A DNA stretch of 21,279 nucleotides from an uncultured Collinsella sp. (GTDB lineage: Bacteria; Actinomycetota; Coriobacteriia; Coriobacteriales; Coriobacteriaceae). This document shows positions 15,476 through 21,279 of this stretch, piece by piece. The notes below the pieces were generated by a model. It had not been told where the DNA came from and did not search any database. It worked only from the letters and a program-made list of their open reading frames with translations. The DNA lies in NCBI GenBank assembly GCA_902464645.1, contig CABQKL010000025.1:1-21279 (forward strand), given 5' to 3'. The first letter of the stretch is position 1, and the number at the start of each line of letters is the position of its first letter. The translations under genes and the position numbers were made by a program.

Positions 15476-15605
15476 GGCGGGGGCCGGGCTTAGTTTTCAG
15501 AACGTCCTCGACCATGTGTGGCGCCTTGTCCTGCTCCTTCGGAGCTGCGGACAAGGCGCCACACTGGTCTGCGGAGTGTTCTGAAAACTAAGCCCAGCCC
15601 CCGCC
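15476..15605 (+). repeat. nested long palindrome, family A copy 2 (3' of asd)
   Basis: A 28-bp outer stem joins 15476-15503 with 15578-15605 (one C-A mismatch). A 15-bp exact inner stem joins 15517-15531 with 15549-15563. The apex is TGCTCCTTCGGAGCTGC (15532-15548). CGTCCTCG precedes and CTGCGGA follows the inner stem, and CTGTCC immediately precedes the outer stem. All these are shared with the minus strand of 9989-10175, while both stems differ entirely in sequence. ACCA (15511-15514) pairs with TGGT (15566-15569 region) beside the internal loop, where copy 1 has CAC/GTG. It begins 12 nt after the asd stop. Confidence 0.9.
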
Positions 15606-15868
15606 TGCGGCGACGCTGCTGCAAGCGATCTGCGATGGGGTCGTTGTCGGTTGGGGCCGCTGGGCTGATGTGGGGGCACGTGGCTGTTGCGGGCCCTAGT
15701 CCCGGCGGCGACCCCGGCGCTTCGCGCCTGCCGCCTTTTGGGACTGTGGAGCGCCGCCGGCAGCTGCGGCGCTGTTGCGCCTGCTGCCTGCGGGAACTTT
15801 GGGGTTGAGGCGGTAACTTTGGCGCGCCTGTGTTTGTTGCTTGTGAGGGCTTAGGGGTTGATGCGAAT
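15606..15868. other. GC-rich non-coding stretch with two further hairpins
   Basis: No convincing gene is seen: the open frames here overlap each other on both strands, are low in complexity and lack ribosome-binding sites. Hairpin one is nested: AGTCCC/GGGACT (15698-15703 with 15740-15745), GGCGGC/GCCGCC (15704-15709 with 15730-15735) and GGCGC-TTC-GCGCC (15716-15728). Hairpin two is AGCGCCGC/GCGGCGCT (15750-15757 with 15766-15773). The base composition is richer in G and C than in the flanking genes. Confidence 0.6.
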
Positions 15869-16050
15869 CGAAGGTGAATGGTTTTCCGGGAAGTGAACGA
15901 CCTATTTTGGACCCTTGAAGCATCGGCATATTTTGGCCGCCATTTCCTGCGGTTTTATCGCATGAATCCTGCTGTTTTGCAATTAAAAAATGCGGATGCT
16001 TCGGGGCCCTAGTTTTACTCGTCCACTTCTCGGAAAACCATTCACCTTCG
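15869..16050. repeat. 182-bp element with 27-bp terminal inverted repeats
   Basis: Arms 15869-15895 and 16024-16050 pair at all 27 positions (one G-U). After one mismatch the pairing goes on for 4 bp. An inner imperfect stem joins 15917-15934 with 15985-16002 (two mismatches). The interior is A/T-richer than its surroundings and has no likely coding frame. The shape resembles a MITE or a large structured RNA; no clear target-site duplication is seen at the ends. Confidence 0.8.
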
Positions 16051-16086
16051 TTTTTGCCGGACATCGTTTTGGGCGTTGCGACTCGG

Positions 16087-16098
16087 TATCGGCCGATA
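16087..16098. promoter_or_regulatory. 12-bp perfect palindrome upstream of ogt
   Basis: TATCGGCCGATA is an exact palindrome about 110 bp before the ogt start. It could be an operator; nothing in the window identifies a binding protein. Confidence 0.3.
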
Positions 16099-16100
16099 TT

Positions 16101-16120
16101 GAGAGGGAAAACGCCCTCTC
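16101..16120. terminator. short hairpin upstream of ogt
   Basis: GAGAGGG and CCCTCTC form an exact 7-bp stem with a 6-nt loop, followed by TTGG. It could end transcription from the left, or be part of the structured intergenic region. Confidence 0.35.
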
Positions 16121-16176
16121 TTGGACAATCGAGTCTGTCCGGACGCATCTGCGGGAGTTGTCTGCACAATTCGCGG

Positions 16177-16182
16177 TATTAT
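16177..16182 (+). promoter_or_regulatory. candidate -10 of ogt
   Basis: TATTAT matches 5 of 6 of the -10 consensus, 27 bp ahead of the GTG start. No good -35 lies 16-18 bp upstream, so the call is tentative. Confidence 0.3.
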
Positions 16183-16209
16183 GGAGCGGAGTTTTGAAAG
16201 GAGCCGCTG

Positions 16210-16788
16210 GTGGTCACGACGACGTTTGCTTCGCCTTTGGGCGAAATCTTGCTTGCCGCTGATGGCCGCGGTCTGACGGGGCTTTGGTTTGAGGGGCAGG
16301 AGCACTTTGGCTCCACGCTTCTCAAAGAAGATGCGGAGTACGTTGAAGGTGCCGATGCGGTTTCTGGTGCTGGCGGCATGTCGTCGGTGAGTCCCGCAAA
16401 TGGTGTAGCCTCTTCGGTGCTTGAACGTTCCTGGGCTTGGCTGAATGCTTATTTTGCAGGGCAGGAACCTCGGTTTACGCCGCCGTTACATATGATCGGC
16501 ACGGCGTTTCAGCGCGAGGTTTGGTTTGAGCTGCTTTCCATTCCGCGTGGCGAGGTTGCCACGTATGGCGAGATCGCCCGGCGTGTTGCGGCTCGACATC
16601 GTGTACCGGGAAACGAGGCGCCCGTTGTGTCTCCTCGTGCGGTGGGGGCTGCGGTCGCACGTAATCCCATTTCGATTATCGTGCCGTGCCATCGCGTGGT
16701 GGCGGCCGACGGATCGCTCAACGGATATGCCGGCGGCCTTGACCGCAAGGAGTGGCTGCTGCGGCTCGAGGGTGCGTACGAGGAGTAA
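16210..16788 (+). CDS. ogt: methylated-DNA--[protein]-cysteine S-methyltransferase
   Basis: A 192-residue DNA repair protein that transfers the methyl group of O6-methylguanine to its own cysteine and is used once. The active site IIVPCHRVV holds acceptor Cys160. FQREVWFELLSIPRGEVATYGEIA and the DNA-binding helix RAVGAAVARNP (143-153) are typical; Arg143 would be the arginine finger. The GTG start at 16210 is supported by AAAGGAG (16197-16203) at 6 nt. Two features are longer than usual: a Gly/Ser-rich segment at about 45-68 in the N-terminal domain, and an insertion (about 126-141) between the YGEIA helix and RAVG. It stands alone after a long non-coding region, away from ada-type regulators. 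Confidence 0.93.
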   Translation: MVTTTFASPLGEILLAADGRGLTGLWFEGQEHFGSTLLKEDAEYVEGADAVSGAGGMSSVSPANGVASSVLERSWAWLNAYFAGQEPRFTPPLHMIGTAFQREVWFELLSIPRGEVATYGEIARRVAARHRVPGNEAPVVSPRAVGAAVARNPISIIVPCHRVVAADGSLNGYAGGLDRKEWLLRLEGAYEE

Positions 16789-16966
16789 CGTCAGGACACT
16801 TTGCATAGCCAAGACGCCGTGAAAGAACGAGTCGCCGTCTTTTCGCGACCGGCATGCGTCCAAGCGCTCGGCATCTGAGCCTTAAGTTTGGTTAAGCCAT
16901 ATCCTGCGTATTTGAAAACGTGCAGGTTGAGCAGCTAAGGCTGCGCTAAGACGGCTGGCGGTGCGC

Positions 16967-16972
16967 TATCAT
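16967..16972 (+). promoter_or_regulatory. candidate -10 of the two-component operon
   Basis: TATCAT (5 of 6 to the -10 consensus) lies 44 bp ahead of the response regulator start. No good -35 is visible. The 228-bp gap also holds CTTAAgtttggTTAAG, an imperfectly spaced dyad at about 16882-16896. Confidence 0.3.
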
Positions 16973-17016
16973 CGGCGGTATCGAAACCTGTATAGCCGTG
17001 CGCCAAAGGAACAACT

Positions 17017-17706
17017 ATGAAGCTGATGCTTGCCGAGGACGAACCCGGCCTCTCCCGTGCCCTTACCGCGATTCTTCAACATAGCGACTACGAGGTCGAT
17101 GCCGCCCTCGACGGTCTGACGGCGCTCGAATATCTGCTCGCCAACGACTATGACGCCGCAATCCTGGACATCATGGTGCCCGGCATGGATGGCATTGAGG
17201 TGCTCAAGCGCACACGCGCCGCCGGTAAGCGACTGCCCATCATCATGCTCACGGCCAAAAGCGAGGTGTCCGATAAGGTTGAGGGCCTGGACGCCGGCGC
17301 CAATGACTATCTGACCAAGCCGTTTGCCGCCAAGGAGCTGCTCGCGCGCATTCGCGCCATGACGCGCGCCGCGACTGCGATCGATGCCACGACGCTCAGT
17401 GTGGGCAACGTGCGCCTCGATACGGCGGCTTGCACGCTTGTGGGTCCCTTGGGCGAGGAACACCTAGCCAATCGCGAGTTTCAGCTTATGGAACTCTTTA
17501 TGCGCAACGCTGGCACGCGCATGCCCACCGAGCGTCTGATGCTCGAGGTTTGGGGTGAGGACGCGCCCGAAGGCGCCAACGTGGTGTGGGTCTACATCTC
17601 GTACCTGCGCAAAAAGCTGGCGGCGCTGGGTGCCAATGTGGCCATCCGCGCGTCGCGCAACCAGGGATATTCGCTTGAGGTTGTCGAGGAAGGCGAGCAG
17701 GCGTGA
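17017..17706 (+). CDS. OmpR/PhoB-family response regulator
   Basis: A 229-residue DNA-binding response regulator. The receiver domain (1-115) has the acidic pocket at Glu7-Asp8, phospho-acceptor Asp51 in AAILDIMVPGMDG, conserved Thr79 in IIMLTA and Lys101 in YLTKPF. A winged-helix domain (about 130-222) follows, with the LANREFQLMELFMRNAG helix and VWVYISYLRKKL recognition region. AAAGGA stands upstream of the ATG. The stop overlaps the next kinase start by 4 nt, so the two are translationally coupled. With an ABC transporter following, it most likely controls export or resistance to a peptide or drug, but the target promoters are unknown. Confidence 0.93.
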   Translation: MKLMLAEDEPGLSRALTAILQHSDYEVDAALDGLTALEYLLANDYDAAILDIMVPGMDGIEVLKRTRAAGKRLPIIMLTAKSEVSDKVEGLDAGANDYLTKPFAAKELLARIRAMTRAATAIDATTLSVGNVRLDTAACTLVGPLGEEHLANREFQLMELFMRNAGTRMPTERLMLEVWGEDAPEGANVVWVYISYLRKKLAALGANVAIRASRNQGYSLEVVEEGEQA

Positions 17707-19076
17707 GCGTGCGCACGTGGTGTAAACGCATGACGGAGCGGTTTCACGCCGCCTCGAGTAGTACGGGGCGGGCAAATTCTGCTGACGCATTGGGCCGCCG
17801 CCTGCGTCGCAAGTTCATCCTGGTTGCCATGGGCGCCGTGACCGTGGTGCTCACGCTCATCATCGCCGGCATCAACATCGTCAATTATTCGCATGTCTGC
17901 AAGATGGCCGACGCTCGCCTGGACTATATCCTGGCGGGCAAGGACGGTATCGATTGGGGGAACGAGCCTAAAGCCGATCCCGGCCAGGATGCGGTTGCCG
18001 GCAAGGTTGCTACTGGTAACCGGGCGGCTGTTCGCGACGGGCGTTTTGAAGGCATGACGGCGGAAGCTCCCTTTGACACGCGCTACTTTACGGTGACGAT
18101 TGCCGCCGGACAGGTTGCCGATGTCAACACGGCCCGCATTGCCGCGGTGGGTGCCAAGCGCGCCGCCAGTATTGCCGCAAAGTTGCATTCCAAGGGTTGG
18201 GTCTCGGGTTTTTCTGGCAATTATCGCTATACGACTGACGTTCAAGACGGTGAGACCACCTATGTGTTCGTGGACTGCTCGCGTGAGCTTGCAAGCTTTC
18301 ATTCGTTTTTGAGCGCGAGCGTGGCAATCAGTTGCATTGGCTGGTTGGCAGTGCTGGCAATTGTGGCGGGCGCCTCGGGTGCGGTGATTCGGCCGATGGT
18401 CGAGAGCTACAGCAAGCAAAAGCGCTTTATTACCGATGCAAGCCACGAGATCAAGACGCCGCTAGCTGTGATCGACGCCGCCAACGAGGTGCAGGAAATC
18501 GAGAGCGGCGAGAGCGAATGGACGCAGAGCATTCACGAGCAGGTCGCGCGGCTGACGGCGCTGACGGAGCGTCTGGTGTTCCTGGCGCGTATGGACGAGG
18601 GTTCGGCCGGCTTTACCATGACATCGATCGATCTTTCGGAGGCCGTGGACAAGGCGGCGGCGCCGTTTGAGTCGGTGGCGGTTTCGCGCGGCAAGCGTCT
18701 GTCGACGTCGATTGCGAGTGGCGTGCGGGCCCATGCCGATGCTGCGGCGGTAGCGCAGGTGGTTGAGTTGCTGCTGGACAACGCCACACGCTACGCAAGC
18801 GAGGGCAGCGTGATTGAGCTAAGCCTGCGCGCAGACTCGCGCGGTGCGGGCAAAGGCTCGGCCGAGCTTGTCGTATCGAATGCTGTTGATGAGCTGCCCG
18901 AGGGTGACCTGGACCGGCTGTTTGACCGCTTCTACCGCGCAGATGTCTCGCGTAACTCCAAGACGGGCGGCTCGGGCGTGGGCCTATCTGTGGTGCGAGC
19001 CATCGCCGAGGCCCATGGCGGGAGTGCTTCTGTCTGCGGCCACAGCAACCAGATTACCTTCATCGTCCGCTTCTAA
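17703..19076 (+). CDS. sensor histidine kinase
   Basis: A 457-residue membrane kinase starting with GTG inside the end of the response regulator gene. TM1 is at about 39-61 and TM2 at about 203-227, enclosing an extracytoplasmic sensor domain of about 140 residues not recognised as a known fold. The dimerisation domain holds phospho-acceptor His248 in ITDASHEIKTPL. The ATPase domain shows the N box LLLDNATRYA, an F box LFDRFYRAD and the G2 box GGSGVGLSVV. The D-x-G-x-G (G1) box is degenerate, reading VVSNAVDELPEGD. There is no clear HAMP domain after TM2. It should phosphorylate the coupled regulator. Confidence 0.9.
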   Translation: MSVRTWCKRMTERFHAASSSTGRANSADALGRRLRRKFILVAMGAVTVVLTLIIAGINIVNYSHVCKMADARLDYILAGKDGIDWGNEPKADPGQDAVAGKVATGNRAAVRDGRFEGMTAEAPFDTRYFTVTIAAGQVADVNTARIAAVGAKRAASIAAKLHSKGWVSGFSGNYRYTTDVQDGETTYVFVDCSRELASFHSFLSASVAISCIGWLAVLAIVAGASGAVIRPMVESYSKQKRFITDASHEIKTPLAVIDAANEVQEIESGESEWTQSIHEQVARLTALTERLVFLARMDEGSAGFTMTSIDLSEAVDKAAAPFESVAVSRGKRLSTSIASGVRAHADAAAVAQVVELLLDNATRYASEGSVIELSLRADSRGAGKGSAELVVSNAVDELPEGDLDRLFDRFYRADVSRNSKTGGSGVGLSVVRAIAEAHGGSASVCGHSNQITFIVRF

Positions 19077-19104
19077 AACCTGCCAAAATAAACCTGTCCC
19101 TTTT

Positions 19105-19146
19105 TGGTCGGTGGGAAATGGGTAATACTAAAGAGTTATCCGACCA
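19105..19146. repeat. inverted repeat between the kinase and ABC genes
   Basis: TGGTCGG (19105-19111) and CCGACCA (19140-19146) are exact inverted copies enclosing 28 nt that include GGTAATACT, a possible -10. They could form a weak hairpin or a dyad regulator site in front of the ABC genes. Confidence 0.35.
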
Positions 19147-19161
19147 GATTGGAATTAATCG

Positions 19162-19863
19162 ATGGCTTATATCGAATTCAAAGACGTCATCAAAGCATAC
19201 GGCGAGGGCGATGCCCGCATTCACGCGCTCGACGGCGCGAGCTTTACCGTTGAGCGCGGTGAGCTCGCCATTATCCTAGGCGCCTCGGGTGCCGGCAAGA
19301 CCACGGCGCTCAACATCCTGGGCGGCATGGATACGGTAACCTCCGGCACCGTGACGGTGGACGGGCGTGACGTGAGCGCTGCCAACGAGGCACAGCTTGT
19401 GGAATACCGCCGCGCCGACGTGGGCTTTGTCTTCCAGTTCTACAATTTGGTTCCCAACTTGACGGCGCTCGAAAACGTCGAGCTCGCGGCGCAAATCTGC
19501 CCCGATTCGCTCGATGCCGAGCAAACGCTTTGCCAGGTTGGCCTGGGCGAGCGCCTTGCCAACTTCCCCGCGCAGCTTTCGGGCGGCGAGCAGCAGCGCG
19601 TGTCCATCGCCCGCGCGCTGGCCAAGAATCCCAAGCTGCTTCTGTGCGACGAGCCCACGGGTGCGCTCGACTACAAAACCGGCAAGCAGATCTTGCAGTT
19701 GCTGCAGGATACCTGCCGCAAGCAAGGCATCACGGTCATTATCATCACCCACAACTCCGCGCTGGCGCCCATGGCCGATCGCTTGATTCGCTTTAAGAAC
19801 GGTCGCGTGGAGAGCGAGACGGTCCAGCAAAATCCCGTGCCTATCGAGACGATCGAGTGGTAG
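19162..19863 (+). CDS. ABC transporter ATP-binding protein (MacB/LolD type)
   Basis: A 233-residue ATPase of the type paired with FtsX-like permeases. Walker A is GASGAGKT at 40-47, the Q loop is FVFQFYNLV (Gln92), the signature is LSGGEQQR from 139, Walker B is LLLCDEP with catalytic Glu164, and the H loop is IITHN. The FQFYNLVPNLTALENVELA segment is characteristic of this subfamily. It follows the kinase after 85 bp and precedes the permease with a gap of 5 nt, so ATPase and permease are surely one unit. The pair is probably controlled by the adjacent two-component system, as in many antimicrobial-peptide response modules, and powers a mechanotransmission or export cycle. Confidence 0.94.
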   Translation: MAYIEFKDVIKAYGEGDARIHALDGASFTVERGELAIILGASGAGKTTALNILGGMDTVTSGTVTVDGRDVSAANEAQLVEYRRADVGFVFQFYNLVPNLTALENVELAAQICPDSLDAEQTLCQVGLGERLANFPAQLSGGEQQRVSIARALAKNPKLLLCDEPTGALDYKTGKQILQLLQDTCRKQGITVIIITHNSALAPMADRLIRFKNGRVESETVQQNPVPIETIEW

Positions 19864-19868
19864 CGCCC

Positions 19869-21279
19869 ATGGACCAAGATTGCCAAAACAGCCAAAACCA
19901 CGATACGGAGCACGCGGGCCGCGACCGGGAGTTCGCGACCTACCGTACCGCTCAAAGCTCAAACGATATGGTGCCGACGGTTTTTCGCCGTGGCATCTAC
20001 CGCACGATTCGGGGCAGTCTTAAGCGCTTCCTATCTATCGTGGTCATCACTGCGCTTGGCGTGAGCGTGATGTGCGGCCTTAAGGCGGGCTGCGAGGATT
20101 TGTGCGATTCGGTCGACGCCTATTTTGACCAGCAGAATGTCTATGACATTAACGTGCAGTCGACCTATGGCCTTACGCGTGACGATCTTGCGGCTATCCA
20201 AGAGGTCGACGGCGTCGAGACGGCCGAGGGCATCTACACCGAGACCGCCTACACCGCCGTGGGCACAACGCGCGAGCGCGTGGTCGTGCAAAGTCTCTCC
20301 AAGGAGAACATCGATCAGCCAGTGCTCGTGAACGGCGATTTGCCCGAGAGCGCCGATGAGGTCGCGGTGACTTCGAAGTTCCTGAAGGCTTCGGGCAAAA
20401 AGCTCGGCGATACGGTGAGTTTTGCCGCCAATGACGCGAGCTCGTCCAACCAAAGTGCCAAGGATCAGTTTGCCGCGGGCGATTACACCATTACGGCCGA
20501 GGTCCTCGATCCTACCGACGTGAGCTCCGACTCGACAGTCAACGCCTTTCGCGCTGCTTCGGCTGCGGACTATAAGTTCTATGTGAGCGAGGATGCCGCG
20601 ACATCTTCTTCCTACTCCGCAGTCCACGTGATCGTCGAGGGAGCCAAGAGTCTTAACTCCTATTCAGATGCCTACACGACAAAGATCAACGAGGTCAAAG
20701 GCAATATCGAGAAGATCCGCGAGGAGCGTGAGAAGGCGCGCGTCCAGGAGTTGACGGTTGACACGCCGACAAGCTTGGATACGGCCGAGCGTCAGGCCGC
20801 CATGCTCTTTGGGATCGAGCAGGATAACATCAACCGTATGGCCGAGGGCAGCGAGGAGCGCGTCCAGGCTCAGGCCGAGTTGGACCAGCGCCGCGCCGCC
20901 GCCGACCAGCATTTTGCCGATGCCCGCGCCGAGCTTTCCGATCTGGGCGAATGCACCTGGTACATTCAGGACCGCGGTAACATCGCAAGCTACTCGAGCG
21001 TCGAGAGCGACAGTTCTTCGATCGAGGCCATCGCCACGGTTTTCCCATTTATCTTCTTTGTCGTCGCTGTGCTCATCAGTCTTACCACCGCCACGCGCAT
21101 GGTCGAGGAGGAGCGCACGCTTATTGGCCTGTACAAGGCGCTTGGCTATTCACGCGAGCGCATCCTGTCCAAATACGTGGACTATGCGCTGTGGGCATGT
21201 CTGATCGGCGGCGTGCTCGGCAACATCATCGGATTTGTGGGCCTGCCGCTGTTCCTGTTTACGGTGTTCGACGACATGT
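19869..21279 (+). CDS. FtsX/MacB-type ABC permease, N-terminal part
   Basis: The frame is open from ATG 19869 to the window edge, giving 470 residues; the remainder lies outside. A polar 40-residue N-terminus precedes TM1 (about 54-71). An extracytoplasmic domain of about 310 residues follows, including charged helices likely to be coiled coil (about 265-295 and 325-360). The FtsX core starts with TM2 (about 384-408), then the cytoplasmic coupling motif RMVEEERTLIGLYKALGYSRERI, then TM3 (about 437-458). The start lies 5 nt after the ATPase stop without a strong ribosome-binding site, implying coupling. By family habit a second FtsX half may follow beyond the edge. Confidence 0.88.
   Translation, partial: MDQDCQNSQNHDTEHAGRDREFATYRTAQSSNDMVPTVFRRGIYRTIRGSLKRFLSIVVITALGVSVMCGLKAGCEDLCDSVDAYFDQQNVYDINVQSTYGLTRDDLAAIQEVDGVETAEGIYTETAYTAVGTTRERVVVQSLSKENIDQPVLVNGDLPESADEVAVTSKFLKASGKKLGDTVSFAANDASSSNQSAKDQFAAGDYTITAEVLDPTDVSSDSTVNAFRAASAADYKFYVSEDAATSSSYSAVHVIVEGAKSLNSYSDAYTTKINEVKGNIEKIREEREKARVQELTVDTPTSLDTAERQAAMLFGIEQDNINRMAEGSEERVQAQAELDQRRAAADQHFADARAELSDLGECTWYIQDRGNIASYSSVESDSSSIEAIATVFPFIFFVVAVLISLTTATRMVEEERTLIGLYKALGYSRERILSKYVDYALWACLIGGVLGNIIGFVGLPLFLFTVFDDM

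Noticed and set aside
9989..15605. Possibility that the repeated palindromes are a CRISPR array
   Set aside because: Only two related copies exist, 5 kb apart and on opposite strands, with no regular spacers and no cas genes.
15518..15808. Plus-strand open frame of 96 codons after asd
   Set aside because: It begins inside the nested palindrome and reads a repetitive Arg/Pro/Leu-rich sequence expected from GC-rich non-coding DNA.
15696..16169. Minus-strand open frame of 157 codons in the asd-ogt gap
   Set aside because: It runs across several hairpins and both arms of the 182-bp inverted repeat, has no ribosome-binding site and no recognisable protein pattern.

Overview
The window is high-GC, densely coded bacterial DNA. 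Gene content and sequence style fit a gut Coriobacteriia actinomycete of the Collinsella type: fructoside PTS with GH32 enzymes, an anaerobic pyruvate formate-lyase activase, DegV, and aspartate-family biosynthesis. This placement is inferred from protein content; no rRNA or other taxonomic marker is present.

Left part (1-4912): a fructoside or sucrose utilisation locus. It holds the 3' end of a LacI-type regulator, a control region with three similar CG-centred operator-like 16-mers over a promoter, a divergent GH32 enzyme, a glucose/sucrose-family PTS permease (EIIB then EIIC), a strong hairpin, and a canonical GH32 sucrose-6-phosphate hydrolase. The EIIB and EIIC parts lie in one continuous reading frame interrupted by a single in-frame TAG, so the permease is either freshly broken or newly split.

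Middle (4913-9910): mostly independent genes on the plus strand. They are a DegV fatty-acid-binding protein, a pyruvate formate-lyase activating enzyme, a membrane-anchored class A beta-lactamase-like serine hydrolase, an MTA/SAH nucleosidase and the ribosome-assembly GTPase EngB.

Threonine/aspartate-family block (9989-15463): thrB and thrC on the minus strand, divergent lysC, then asd. Together they cover aspartate to aspartate-semialdehyde and homoserine to threonine; homoserine dehydrogenase is not in the window. The block is laced with very long inverted repeats. Two of them, at 9989-10175 (after thrB) and 15476-15605 (after asd), have the same architecture: 28-bp outer stem, small internal loop, 15-bp inner stem, 17-nt apex. 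Apex and internal-loop nucleotides are identical, while stem sequences are unrelated but self-complementary. This looks like a family of structured elements under selection for shape, and is the most unusual signal here.

Right part (15464-21279): a 746-bp stretch with no convincing gene but several large hairpins, including a 182-bp element bounded by 27-bp inverted repeats. After it come an ogt-type DNA alkyltransferase, an OmpR-type response regulator and sensor kinase that overlap by 4 nt, an ABC ATPase, and the first 470 residues of an FtsX-type permease cut by the window edge. These last four probably form one sensing and transport module.
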